Below, one piece after another: positions 47,426-56,093 of a DNA stretch of 64,000 nucleotides (positions within the stretch are counted from its first letter, which is position 1; the number at the start of each line of letters is the position of its first letter). The notes under the pieces are model-generated. The model did no database searches. It saw only the letters and a program-made list of their open reading frames with translations, and was not told where the DNA came from. This stretch comes from Lysinibacillus boronitolerans JCM 21713 = 10a = NBRC 103108. Lineage in GTDB: Bacteria > Bacillota > Bacilli > Bacillales_A > Planococcaceae. The stretch covers positions 186,001 through 250,000 of the forward strand of contig NZ_JPVR01000078.1 of the NCBI RefSeq assembly GCF_000772935.1, given 5' to 3'. Position numbers and translations under genes: made by a program.

Positions 47426-47454
47426 ATTCTACCAAAGGAATGAGCGATTGACAA
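47426..47454 (-). promoter_or_regulatory. SigA-type promoter of the candidate small RNA
   Basis: Reverse strand TTGTCA (47454-47449), 17 bp, TAGAAT (47431-47426). It points away from plsY toward parE, 250 bp upstream of the parE promoter, with no ORF following directly. Confidence 0.55.
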
Positions 47455-47672
47455 AATTGCCATTTTGCCTATATTTTTAAAAAGGTTTTATCGCTTCCTA
47501 CAAATTTATGTCTAAAAGCCTAGTCCTCGCTCATAGATTCTCTTTTGTATTGAATTCAAGACTTCGAATGAAATCTCCTTCATAACATTGTAGATTAGCA
47601 AGAAAAAGTGTAAAATACTTGATACAAACTATTAGTACCAAGTGATGGACTATGAATGAAAGGAGTCCAGCT

Positions 47673-48275
47673 ATGATCAATGGACTTATTATTTTATGTG
47701 CTTATCTAATCGGCTCTATACCTTCTGGATTATGGATAGGCAAAATTTTTTATAACACCGATATTCGTGAACACGGAAGCGGTAATCTTGGTGCGACCAA
47801 TACTTTTCGAACGTTAGGGAAAAAGGCAGGTATTGTTGTTACGGTGATGGATGTCTTAAAAGGGACTGCCGCTGTCTTACTCGTGACACTTCCCGTTTTC
47901 TCTGATACTACACTCCATTCTTTATTACTGGGGCTTGTCGCCGTAATCGGTCATATGTTTCCGATCTTCGCCAACTTCCGTGGTGGGAAAGCTGTGGCAA
48001 CATCAGCGGGTGTATTATTAGGCTATTCTTGGCCACTCTTTGTCCTACTATTTATTACCTTTATTGTGACGTTAAAAATCACAAAAATCGTCAGCTTAAC
48101 ATCGATGATAGCCGCTTTAGTAGCGCTTATCTATGCAATCGTTTATTATTTTATTACAGGTGACTTTGCATTAGGCATCTTGGTAGCCTTTTTATTTACC
48201 TTTATTATTTATCGTCACCGTGCCAATATTGCACGTATTAAAAACGGCACCGAACCAAAGGTAAAATGGCTGTAG
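47673..48275 (+). CDS. plsY: Acyl-phosphate:glycerol-3-phosphate acyltransferase
   Basis: 200 residues, polytopic (about five helices). Conserved blocks are [51 protein letters not shown]. PlsY makes lysophosphatidate from acyl-phosphate in phospholipid synthesis. The ATG at 47673 follows AAGGAG; an upstream ATG at 47652 lacks a ribosome site. Divergent from parE and followed by a HesB-like gene, as in Bacillus (yneS, yneR). Confidence 0.95.
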   Translation: MINGLIILCAYLIGSIPSGLWIGKIFYNTDIREHGSGNLGATNTFRTLGKKAGIVVTVMDVLKGTAAVLLVTLPVFSDTTLHSLLLGLVAVIGHMFPIFANFRGGKAVATSAGVLLGYSWPLFVLLFITFIVTLKITKIVSLTSMIAALVALIYAIVYYFITGDFALGILVAFLFTFIIYRHRANIARIKNGTEPKVKWL

Positions 48276-48294
48276 GAAGAGAGGAGCATTTGAA

Positions 48295-48585
48295 ATGAAT
48301 ATTGCATTGACAGATGAAGCCCTACAATGGTTCAAACAGGAAATGGAAGTTGAACCGGGTGATACAATTCGTTTTTATGCACGTTATGGAGGCTCTAGTC
48401 CGTTTCATGAAGGCTTTTCGCTGGGAATGACACGTGAGGAACCCATTGCCATTGGTGTGCAGACAGAAATTGATGGTGTCATCTATTACATTGATGAGAA
48501 AGATCTTTGGTTCTTTAACGATCACAATTTACATGTTGATGTTGATACAAGTAAAGATGAATTACAATACGACTATCGTACATAA
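48295..48585 (+). CDS. HesB/YneR-family protein
   Basis: 96 residues of the HesB-like (IscA-type) fold, but the three conserved cysteines of iron-sulfur scaffold proteins are missing; the sequence contains no cysteine. It corresponds to YneR of Bacillus by sequence style (FYARYGGSSPFHEGFSLG) and by position after plsY. The role is unknown. GAGGAG precedes the ATG and a strong terminator follows. Confidence 0.88.
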   Translation: MNIALTDEALQWFKQEMEVEPGDTIRFYARYGGSSPFHEGFSLGMTREEPIAIGVQTEIDGVIYYIDEKDLWFFNDHNLHVDVDTSKDELQYDYRT

Positions 48586-48587
48586 AG

Positions 48588-48628
48588 CAGTCTGTCCTTT
48601 CAAGTATTGAAAGGACAGACTGTTTTTT
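48588..48628 (+). terminator. Terminator after the HesB-like gene
   Basis: A perfect 16-bp stem (48588-48603 with 48607-48622) with a tight 3-nt loop and six Ts. Confidence 0.93.
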
Positions 48629-48758
48629 ATTTATTCCAAAACAAAAGGGATGTAATTTTGCCACAAATAGCTAGATTTTTCATGCCCTTTTCGTTTATCT
48701 CTCCAATAAATTGTCCACTCTATAGGTAATGAACGACCATTTGAGGAGGAAAACACAC

Positions 48759-50297
48759 ATGTCCATGTATAACAATGCCGAGACCTCCCCATCCCAGAAC
48801 GATTTATTGTATACTTCCCTATCTAAAAATATCAAAATCATTCAACAGTCACTAGGGCATAGTAATGATATTATTATACGTGAAATTAGGATTGGAGAAG
48901 CTGAACCACATAGCCTTGCCATTATTTCCATTGATGGCTTATCGGATAAAACGACTATTTCTGATTCTGTTATCGATAAACTGATGGCAAATATTGAAGA
49001 AGAACAAGATATTGAAATAACGACAATTAACCAATATGTTCGGAATTCCTATTTAACGGTAGGCGATGTGACGAATATTGAGCATTTCACAACACTCTAC
49101 AGTGCCATTCTCAATGGTGAAACGGTTATTTTATTGGATGGCTTCGCTGAGGGGATTGTGACAAGTACAAGAAGTGCCAAGGATCGAGCTGTCACAGAGC
49201 CATCGACTGAATCCGTTATTCGCGGACCGAGGGAATCCTTTACCGAAACAATAAGGACCAATACTGCGCTTATCCGTCGCAAAATAAAAAGTCCGAATCT
49301 CTGGATAAAGTCACGTGTTATCGGGGATGTGACGCAAACGGACGTAGCAGTAATGTATATAAACGGTATAGCGAGTGACAAAATTGTAGCTGAAGTATTG
49401 GCTCGATTAGATCGTATTAATATCGATGGCATACTGGAAAGCGGCTATATTGAGGATTTTATTCAGGACTCAAAAAACTCTATGTTTCCAACCGTCTACA
49501 ACTCTGAACGTCCTGATGTTATCGCTGGTGAATTATTAGATGGCAAAGTGGCGATTCTCGTTGACGGCACACCTTTTGTCTTAGTCGTACCAGCGCTATT
49601 TACATCCTTTTTACAATCAGCAGAAGATTATTATCAGCATTGGATGATTAGCTCGCTTATACGTATCCTGCGTTTCTTTGGTATCAGTCTAGCGTTAGTA
49701 GCACCATCCTTGTATGTAGCGATTACTACCTTTCACCAAGAAATGCTTCCAACACCCATGTTAATTAGTATTGCATCGCAAAGAGAAGGTGTTCCCTTCC
49801 CTGCTGTTGTTGAGGCCCTCATTATGGAAATAGCCTTTGAGGTACTAAGGGAAGCTGGATTACGGATGCCTAGAACAATCGGGCCTGCGGTGTCCATTGT
49901 AGGAACTTTAGTTATTGGGCAAGCTGCTGTGGATGCGGGCGTTGTCTCCGCTGTAATGGTAATTATTGTGGCCCTAACGGCGATTTGTAGCTTCCTATTC
50001 CCTGCCTATGGCTTATCGAATACGATTCGTGTGCTACGTTTCCCATTAATGATATTGGCTGCAATGTTTGGTTTATTCGGTGTAATGTTTGGCATTATGG
50101 TGATTATTCTCCATTTATGTAGCATTCGTTCATTTGGTGTACCATATTTAAGTCCATTTGCACCTTTGGTATTACAGGATCAGAAGGATGCCTTTGTGCT
50201 GTTCCCGCGTAGAAAATTACTTACACGACCTCGTTTAGTCAATCAAAAAAATATTGTTAGAGGACATAACTATATCAATGTAAAAAACAGAAAATAA
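48759..50297 (+). CDS. Spore germination receptor A subunit (GerAA family)
   Basis: 512 residues: a large hydrophilic N-terminal domain (about 1-270) and a C-terminal membrane domain with about five helices (FGISLALVAPSLYVAIT ...). The GerA-family phrase LDGFAEGIV and VPFPAVVEALIMEIAFEVLREAGLRMPR are present. It sits in the inner spore membrane and helps recognise germinants. The ATG at 48759 follows GAGGAGG; the earlier in-frame ATG at 48729 is before that site. Confidence 0.93.
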   Translation: MSMYNNAETSPSQNDLLYTSLSKNIKIIQQSLGHSNDIIIREIRIGEAEPHSLAIISIDGLSDKTTISDSVIDKLMANIEEEQDIEITTINQYVRNSYLTVGDVTNIEHFTTLYSAILNGETVILLDGFAEGIVTSTRSAKDRAVTEPSTESVIRGPRESFTETIRTNTALIRRKIKSPNLWIKSRVIGDVTQTDVAVMYINGIASDKIVAEVLARLDRINIDGILESGYIEDFIQDSKNSMFPTVYNSERPDVIAGELLDGKVAILVDGTPFVLVVPALFTSFLQSAEDYYQHWMISSLIRILRFFGISLALVAPSLYVAITTFHQEMLPTPMLISIASQREGVPFPAVVEALIMEIAFEVLREAGLRMPRTIGPAVSIVGTLVIGQAAVDAGVVSAVMVIIVALTAICSFLFPAYGLSNTIRVLRFPLMILAAMFGLFGVMFGIMVIILHLCSIRSFGVPYLSPFAPLVLQDQKDAFVLFPRRKLLTRPRLVNQKNIVRGHNYINVKNRK

Positions 50298-50322
50298 CAA
50301 CTGGATAAATGAGGAATGGAAT

Positions 50323-51522
50323 ATGGCAAAATTAAACTGGATTTGCTTACTATGTATCCTCACAATACTGTTAAGTGGCTGCTGGAGTAAGCGTGAATTA
50401 AATGAATTGGCCATTGTCGTAGCATTGGGCATTGACAAAATAGATGAGGACTATGAAATCACAGTTCAAATTGTCGATCCTGGTGAAATTTCAATGCGCC
50501 AAGCTTCCACTCAACGCTCTCCTGTCGTTAGCTATCATTCGAGAGGCGAGACTATCTTTGAGGCCATTCGCAAAATGACGACCATTGCTGCTCGAAAACC
50601 CTATTTTGCCCACCTCCAAGTGGTTGTGCTTGGGGAGGACCTTGCCGAAGAAGGAATTAGTGATGCACTTGATTTAATTGTAAGGGATCATGAATTTCGT
50701 AAGGATTTCGACGTTATCATGTCTCACGAAGCAACAGCGAAAGAAGTGTTAAATGTACTTACACCCATCGAAAAGGTTCCTGCTAATAAATTGTTAAATT
50801 CTCTCGATGTCTCTGAAAAAGCTTGGGGCTCCACAATAGCTGTTAATATTGATGAATTAGTCAATACGCTAAGTAATAAGCAGAAAGGGGCGTTAATTTC
50901 TGCTATTGAAATTCATGGCGATAAGAAATTAGGGGTAGATCAAACAAATGTACAACGTGTTAAAACACCTGTGCTGTTACAATATGCGGGATTAGCAGTC
51001 TTTAAAGGTGATAAATATATGGGGCTATTGACAGAGAGCGAAAGCAAAAGTATTAGTTTTCTTAATGACAAAATTCAAAGTACGATTGAAATCATCGCCT
51101 GTCCTAATAAAGGGACCTTATCTACTGAAATCACTCAATCCACTACAAAAGTGAAAGGGTCCTTTAAAAACGGGAAACCCAAAATTGATGTTCATATTAA
51201 TGTAGAGCAGAATGTTGGAGAGGTCGAATGTGATATCGATCTTACCAAAAATAAATCGATTGATTATGTTAATAAAAAAACAGCCCAAGGTATCGATGAA
51301 CGCGTTGAAAAAACATTAGAGAAAATCCAACAGCAATATGAAGTCGATGTCTTTGGTTTTGGTGATGCCCTACACCGTGCAAATCCAAAGCAATGGAAAA
51401 AAATCAAGGATGAGTGGACTTCCATTTTTCCAGATTTAGCAGTGGCCGTTCACGTGAAGGTAACAACACAAGGTTTGGGCACGTTGCAAAATTCATTATT
51501 AAGCAAGCCAAAGGAGGAGTAA
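50323..51522 (+). CDS. Spore germination receptor C subunit, lipoprotein (GerAC family)
   Basis: 399 residues. Lipobox LSGC (about residues 17-20) then the GerAC signature WSKRELNELAIVVALGID and the C-terminal Ger(x)C domain ending with KEEWTSIFPDLAV-like text (IKDEWTSIFPDLAVAVHVKV). Anchored to the outer face of the spore inner membrane. GAGGAATGG precedes the ATG. Operon order here is A, C, small protein, B. Confidence 0.93.
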   Translation: MAKLNWICLLCILTILLSGCWSKRELNELAIVVALGIDKIDEDYEITVQIVDPGEISMRQASTQRSPVVSYHSRGETIFEAIRKMTTIAARKPYFAHLQVVVLGEDLAEEGISDALDLIVRDHEFRKDFDVIMSHEATAKEVLNVLTPIEKVPANKLLNSLDVSEKAWGSTIAVNIDELVNTLSNKQKGALISAIEIHGDKKLGVDQTNVQRVKTPVLLQYAGLAVFKGDKYMGLLTESESKSISFLNDKIQSTIEIIACPNKGTLSTEITQSTTKVKGSFKNGKPKIDVHINVEQNVGEVECDIDLTKNKSIDYVNKKTAQGIDERVEKTLEKIQQQYEVDVFGFGDALHRANPKQWKKIKDEWTSIFPDLAVAVHVKVTTQGLGTLQNSLLSKPKEE

Positions 51523-51526
51523 TGGA

Positions 51527-51760
51527 ATGGTGCTAGCCGTAGCTTTCCTGATTATCGCAATCATTGTTGCACTTATTTTTATTCCAAAGTTAAAAAAGCA
51601 ACAGGATAGAAAAGCCGTTGTCGTATTCACCATTTTACTACTCATTGGAACTGCTTTAAATATGGGCATTGCCCTGAAAGTCCATATACCGAGCCCTTTA
51701 GATTTGATCACCTTTATCTTTACACCTATTAGAGATTACATTGTTTCATTTACAAAATAG
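51527..51760 (+). CDS. Small two-helix membrane protein in the ger operon
   Basis: 77 residues with two helices (about 2-20 and 31-51) separated by a very basic loop (KLKKQQDRK). AAGGAGGAG is well placed. It is embedded between the C and B genes with gaps of 4 and 31 bp, so it is part of the operon. Small two-helix D-type proteins encoded beside germinant receptors (YfkS type) are known and modulate receptor function; that role is inferred here. Confidence 0.85.
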   Translation: MVLAVAFLIIAIIVALIFIPKLKKQQDRKAVVVFTILLLIGTALNMGIALKVHIPSPLDLITFIFTPIRDYIVSFTK

Positions 51761-51791
51761 ATGAATGGAATTTGAAACGGAGGGTAGCTAG

Positions 51792-52940
51792 ATGGAAAAA
51801 GAGATCATTAGTTCAAGACAGTTTACAATCGTTACCTTCCTCTATTCTATCGGTACAGCGATTTTAATTATCCCTTCGAGTATTACTGGTGCTGCTAAGC
51901 AAGATGCCTGGATTGCGGCAAGCATTGGTGTTCTGCTTAGTTTATTGCTTGTAAAATTATTTTTAACACTTGCCAATCAAACACCGTCCCTAAACTTTAT
52001 CGAGGCCAATGAAAAAATTCTCGGGCGTTTTTTTGGGAAAATCACAGCGATTTGTTTCTTGATTATGACCTTTCTTTCCGCTGGAGAATTACTCTATTTT
52101 ATCGGTATTTTCATGAAAACGGAAGTTATGCCAGAGACACCGACATTAGCATTTGCCCTACTGTTCAGTATCATTATTATGTATGCCGCTTATTTAGGGA
52201 TTGAGACCTTTGCCCGTTCGGCAGAAATTCTTTTTCCAATGTTTATTTTTATATTTATTTTTTTCATCATTAGTATTAGCCCTCAAATTACATTTGAGAA
52301 TATTCAGCCACTGCTAGAAGCAACGAAAACATCTATGCTTTATAGTATTACACGCTTTATGAGTATCTTTTCCTTTCCTTTACTTGTGCTATTGATGCTA
52401 TATCCTGCTAGCGTCAATGTACAACAAGCTGCGCAGAAAGGGCTATATATCGGGACCATCCTTGGCGGAGTCGTCTTAATTACGTTGATTGTCCTATCAA
52501 TTCTTGTACTAGGGCCTGAAAATACTGCGGCTAGAACATTTCCTAGCTATGCCTTAGCGCAAAGAATATCTATAGGGAACTTTTTGCAGCGTATTGAAAT
52601 TATCATGGCATTTATGTGGATATCTTCCATTTATATTCGTACATTTATGTACTTCTATACGACCGTTGTGGGCCTTGCACAAATTTTGAAAATCAAGGAT
52701 CATCGTCCACTTATTTTACCGATGGGTATCATTGTCATTGGACTTTCCCAAATAGTACATCCAGATATTGTGCATTCCACTAATTATAATAATGAAATTT
52801 GGCCAATCTTTTCCTTTATTTTCACCATTTTATTACCTATACTTTTGCTGATTGTAGCAGTCATTCGAAACCGCAAGTCCAAGGCTCAAAATAACGAAAC
52901 ACCTCAGCAGGAAACAAAAAATGACAATCAAAAAGTCTAA
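51792..52940 (+). CDS. Spore germination receptor B subunit (GerAB family)
   Basis: 382 residues with about ten helices, the amino acid-permease-like GerAB family (ISSRQFTIVTFLYSIGTAILIIPS). It is the likely germinant-binding transporter-like subunit in the spore inner membrane. GGAGGG precedes the ATG, and a terminator follows the stop. A hydrophilic Gln/Asn-rich tail ends the protein. Confidence 0.93.
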   Translation: MEKEIISSRQFTIVTFLYSIGTAILIIPSSITGAAKQDAWIAASIGVLLSLLLVKLFLTLANQTPSLNFIEANEKILGRFFGKITAICFLIMTFLSAGELLYFIGIFMKTEVMPETPTLAFALLFSIIIMYAAYLGIETFARSAEILFPMFIFIFIFFIISISPQITFENIQPLLEATKTSMLYSITRFMSIFSFPLLVLLMLYPASVNVQQAAQKGLYIGTILGGVVLITLIVLSILVLGPENTAARTFPSYALAQRISIGNFLQRIEIIMAFMWISSIYIRTFMYFYTTVVGLAQILKIKDHRPLILPMGIIVIGLSQIVHPDIVHSTNYNNEIWPIFSFIFTILLPILLLIVAVIRNRKSKAQNNETPQQETKNDNQKV

Positions 52941-52975
52941 TTTCTTCTACGCTAGAAAAGAAATTAGACTTTTTA
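52932..52975. terminator. Bidirectional terminator between ger operon and metA
   Basis: A 13-bp stem (52934-52946 with 52958-52970) with A- and T-runs on either side, between convergent genes. It overlaps the gerB stop codon. Confidence 0.88.
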
Positions 52976-52979
52976 TTAA

Positions 52980-53915
52980 TTAAATATGATATTCGATTTC
53001 ATCTACAAAATCCCATTCATATGGTGTTTCTTGGTAAACATAGTAGTTCAACCAGTTAGAGAATAATAAATGGGTATGGGCACGCCATGTATTCATCGGC
53101 ACTTGTGTTGGATCGTCATTCGGGAAGTAGTTTACAGGAACGGCGATATCTATGCCCTTCGCCACATCGCGACTGTATTCATCGGCTAGTGTTGTCGCAT
53201 CATACTCTAGATGCCCCGTAATCATAATATTTTTATTATCTTTTGATTGTACAATAAATACCCCTGCATCCTCTGAGTAAGATAATAGTCGTAGATCGGG
53301 ATGATTGCGAACCTCGTCAATCGAAACAGATGTATAGCGAGAGTGCGGCGCAGTAAATAAATCACTAAAGCCTCGTACCAAATCCACTGTTAAATCTGTA
53401 ATCACATGGGAGTAGACGCCTGAGCATTTAGCAGAAAGCTCGACCTTCCCAATGCCATAATGGTGATACAATGCAGCCTGTGCCCCCCAACATATATGTA
53501 GCACGGATGTCACATTCTTTTTAGACCAATCCATAATTTCTGAAATTTCCTGCCAATAGTTAACCTCTTCAAAAGCCATTTTCTCTACTGGCGCACCAGT
53601 AATTATCATACCATCATAGCGTCGATGACGAATCTGGTTAAACGTTGTGTAAAATAGCTGCAAATGGGATTTACTCACATTTTTCGATTCATGTGTGGCC
53701 GTATTTAAAAAGGTAATATTCACCTGTAATGGTGTATTTCCTAATAAACGTAGTAATTGGAGCTCTGTTTTTTCTTTTTCAGGCATTAAATTTAAAATTA
53801 ATATATTTAATGGACGGATTTGCTGTGTTTTCGCACGATCCTCTTCCATGACGAAGATTTTTTCCTCACGTAAATGTTCTCCAGCTGGTAAATTTTTCGG
53901 AATATTAATTGGCAT
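52980..53915 (-). CDS. metA: Homoserine O-acetyltransferase, MetA family
   Basis: 311 residues of the glutamine-amidotransferase-like MetA family. The acyl-enzyme Cys142 is in [11 protein letters not shown], with a histidine in ITGHLEYD and the Glu pair of the triad nearby. Residue 111 is glutamate ([12 protein letters not shown]). In this family Glu111 selects acetyl-CoA and Gly111 (E. coli) succinyl-CoA, so O-acetylhomoserine is the expected product for methionine synthesis. AGAGGGG precedes the ATG. Controlled by a SAM-I riboswitch. Confidence 0.95.
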   Translation of the reverse strand: MPINIPKNLPAGEHLREEKIFVMEEDRAKTQQIRPLNILILNLMPEKEKTELQLLRLLGNTPLQVNITFLNTATHESKNVSKSHLQLFYTTFNQIRHRRYDGMIITGAPVEKMAFEEVNYWQEISEIMDWSKKNVTSVLHICWGAQAALYHHYGIGKVELSAKCSGVYSHVITDLTVDLVRGFSDLFTAPHSRYTSVSIDEVRNHPDLRLLSYSEDAGVFIVQSKDNKNIMITGHLEYDATTLADEYSRDVAKGIDIAVPVNYFPNDDPTQVPMNTWRAHTHLLFSNWLNYYVYQETPYEWDFVDEIEYHI

Positions 53916-53982
53916 CTTGCTTTCCCCTCTCTATAATCACTCACTTTTAGCAAACCTTGCTTGCGTAGAATGCAACGAAATT

Positions 53983-54029
53983 AAAAAATCCTCCTCATTC
54001 CATACGAGATAGAATGAGAAGGATTTTTT
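53983..54029 (-). terminator. SAM riboswitch terminator
   Basis: Stem of about 17 pairs (53983-54000 with 54012-54029) with T-run on the reverse strand, directly after the S-box aptamer. Confidence 0.9.
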
Positions 54030-54039
54030 CACGTCCACT

Positions 54040-54148
54040 CTTATCTCTCAAAGGAAAAAATCCTTTGCTGGAATTAGCACCTTTCTAACAATTGTTAGAG
54101 GTTGCTGAAGCGTCATCGGGCCAAATCCCTCAGCTTCTCTTGATAAGA
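54040..54148 (-). promoter_or_regulatory. SAM-I riboswitch (S-box)
   Basis: On the reverse strand: CTTATCAAGAGAAGCTGAGG, GGCCCGATGACGCTTCAGCAACC, GGTGCTAATTCCAGCAAA and GAGAGATAAG, which closes the P1 stem. This is the complete S-box consensus. High SAM should favour the terminator and stop metA. Confidence 0.97.
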
Positions 54149-54165
54149 TTATTTAATTATCTTGA

Positions 54166-54194
54166 ATTGTAACACGAACTAGTTAGAATATCAA
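54166..54194 (-). promoter_or_regulatory. Promoter of metA
   Basis: Reverse strand TTGATA (54194-54189), 17 bp, TACAAT (54171-54166), about 18 bp before the S-box. Confidence 0.6.
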
Positions 54195-54343
54195 TAATTC
54201 ATAGAATATTTTGTGATTCATGTGCATGTTCCTTGCTCATTTGATGTACACTAAGCTTGCTATATGTGGTGTTTCTACATTTAAAATTTATGGTAAACAT
54301 GCCGTAATTATGTTACCATATACTTTTAGTAAGAGAGAGGAAC

Positions 54344-54724
54344 GTGAATAGTTTGATTAAAATTGAATTTCCAAAACCAGATTTAGTAATCCGTCAACGT
54401 GAACAAGATTTAAAACCAGGTGATGTGCCAATCACACCTTACTTCGGTTTTATTGACTTCCATAAAATTACACGTGATAAAGGCGGCATTTTCTTATTCT
54501 ATAATGACAAGAATGAGCTATTGTTTGTTGGGAAAGCACGTAAAATTCGTCAACGTATTAAAAAACATTTCGAGGATAATGTATCTCCGATGAAAAACCA
54601 TCGTGATGAAGTGTTCAAAATTGAAGTCTATGAAGTGGAAGATCCAATGGAACGTGAAATTTACGAAACATATGCGATTAATACTTTCCGCTCTAAATAT
54701 AACGTAGACAAGGTCTTTTATTAG
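54344..54724 (+). CDS. GIY-YIG-like nuclease-domain protein (YurQ-like)
   Basis: 126 residues. A GIY-YIG-type core is seen in GGIFLFYNDKNELLFVGKAR (47-66), followed by the IRQRIKKHF helix and a glutamate-rich C-terminal part (EDPMEREIYE). The first motif is degenerate (GIF ... FVG). It resembles stand-alone UvrC N-terminal-like proteins (YurQ of Bacillus); its activity is unproven. GTG at 54344 has GAGAGG just upstream. Monocistronic with a strong terminator. Confidence 0.82.
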   Translation: MNSLIKIEFPKPDLVIRQREQDLKPGDVPITPYFGFIDFHKITRDKGGIFLFYNDKNELLFVGKARKIRQRIKKHFEDNVSPMKNHRDEVFKIEVYEVEDPMEREIYETYAINTFRSKYNVDKVFY

Positions 54725-54734
54725 ACATCACGCA

Positions 54735-54775
54735 AAGAAACCGAAATCTCATCGAGGGATTTCGGTTTCTTTTAT
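54735..54775. terminator. Bidirectional terminator
   Basis: A 14-bp perfect stem (54735-54748 with 54758-54771) and T-run, between convergent genes. Confidence 0.9.
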
Positions 54776-55161
54776 CACATAATGGTCATACGATCAATCG
54801 GTGTACTGTGACCGTTTATTCGCAAATCAATGGTATCCAGCTCAGGATTCTTGACGGTGATTTGAAAAACATAGGGATGTGCCTCTTTCCTTTGCTCGCT
54901 GCCTTCTTCTAACTGGATGATAAGCCTATTTCCCTCTGCCGTAATATCTGCCAATACATTTCCCTTTGAATAATAAACGAGATAATATGGTGCATCATTT
55001 TCATGCAATAATTGAATTCGATCAGTAGCTACAATATTTTTTTGGACAATGTCTGGGACAACCGTTAGCTCATGAATCGTTGGTGGATCGGTAGGTGGTG
55101 TAGCATTACAGGCTCCTAGCATTAGTAAGCTCATAAAACCTAGCAACACGAATTTTTTCAA
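54775..55161 (-). CDS. Small lipoprotein, unknown function
   Basis: 128 residues. The signal peptide MKKFVLLGFMSLLMLGAC gives a lipobox with Cys18; a proline/threonine-rich linker (NATPPTDPPT) follows, then a beta-rich domain. The start is TTG at 55161 after GGGGAG. No family recognised. It follows the TrmB-type regulator gene by 23 bp on the same strand and may share its transcript. Confidence 0.82.
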   Translation of the reverse strand: MKKFVLLGFMSLLMLGACNATPPTDPPTIHELTVVPDIVQKNIVATDRIQLLHENDAPYYLVYYSKGNVLADITAEGNRLIIQLEEGSEQRKEAHPYVFQITVKNPELDTIDLRINGHSTPIDRMTIM

Positions 55162-55184
55162 GTTACTCCCCTTCCCTTATACGA

Positions 55185-55967
55185 CTATTCTAAGAAAAAA
55201 GCTTTACGCTCCTTAGCAATCCAGTCTTCTAACTCCTGATCATCACGTTTTACTAATCGATTGATGAGCACATCATGCCATATATAATCCTCTAACAAAT
55301 AAATATGAACGGGATCATTGGTGATAAAGGCCGTCTCTTGCGTAGATGGAGAATGACCATAAATCATTTCCTGACCATCTACCGATAAGATAAACCAATG
55401 CGGTGTAGACGCTTTTTTTGTATAATGTGTGGCTCTATGCTGGTCAATCGAGGCTAGATGTTCTCCTACATACAAGGTAATGCCATGAACAGGAACATGC
55501 AGCGCCACCTCTTGCAAATCTCCACGTAAGGCATCATACATATCTTCCCACATCGACAGCATCACTTTTTTCTTCGCCTTCTTTAGAAGTGACTGACAAT
55601 AGTTGATAATGGATTCCTTGCCCTTTAGCATGACCACTTTAGGCTCAGCTTCCTGCACTTTTTCCTCTAGTTTTTCTAATTTCCCGCTTATTGACGTAAA
55701 ATTCGACTCCCAGCGCTGTTGCATTTGCTGTAAGAATACAGACACAGGCATCGCCGAATAGGTTGTTTGTTCTGCAGTCTCTTCTTTTAACACGATACCC
55801 TTTTCTACAAGGTTATTTAAAATATCATACACTCTTGCACGAGGTATGCCAGAATTTTTACTAACCTGATAGGCGCTAACATGACTTTGCTGAACAAGTG
55901 CCGTATAGGCCTTTGCTTCATATTCTGTAAAACCCATTTCTTTCAACTGGGTGATTAATTCCTCCAT
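55185..55967 (-). CDS. TrmB-family transcriptional regulator
   Basis: 260 residues. Winged HTH at the N-terminus (GFTEYEAKAYTALVQQSHVSA ... NSGIPRARVYDIL, 1-70), a short coiled coil (about 88-112) and a TrmB effector domain with a phospholipase D-like MLSMWEDMY segment. GGAGG precedes the ATG. It is divergent from a TauE/SafE permease with a perfect palindrome in between, which suggests repression of that gene. Confidence 0.92.
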   Translation of the reverse strand: MEELITQLKEMGFTEYEAKAYTALVQQSHVSAYQVSKNSGIPRARVYDILNNLVEKGIVLKEETAEQTTYSAMPVSVFLQQMQQRWESNFTSISGKLEKLEEKVQEAEPKVVMLKGKESIINYCQSLLKKAKKKVMLSMWEDMYDALRGDLQEVALHVPVHGITLYVGEHLASIDQHRATHYTKKASTPHWFILSVDGQEMIYGHSPSTQETAFITNDPVHIYLLEDYIWHDVLINRLVKRDDQELEDWIAKERKAFFLE

Positions 55968-56032
55968 GTAATCCCTCCATTATCTTTATTATAGGCTACC
56001 TTTGTGAAGATTTGCCAATGAAAAAATAAGGG

Positions 56033-56076
56033 TTTACAGCGCAAATAAAATTAGTTACTATTTCAGTAGTAACTAA
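56033..56076 (+). promoter_or_regulatory. Promoter overlapped by a perfect palindromic operator
   Basis: TTTACA (56033-56038), 17 bp and TACTAT (56056-56061). The -10 box lies inside the inverted repeat TTAGTTACTA-N6-TAGTAACTAA (56051-56076), 10 of 10 arm positions matching. A repressor there, most likely the TrmB-type protein, would block the TauE/SafE promoter. Confidence 0.75.
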
Positions 56077-56093
56077 TTTCAAAGAGGTGTAAT

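Noticed and set aside
54040-54148. T-box leader upstream of metA
   Set aside because: The sequence matches the S-box consensus fully and has no T-box motif or specifier loop.
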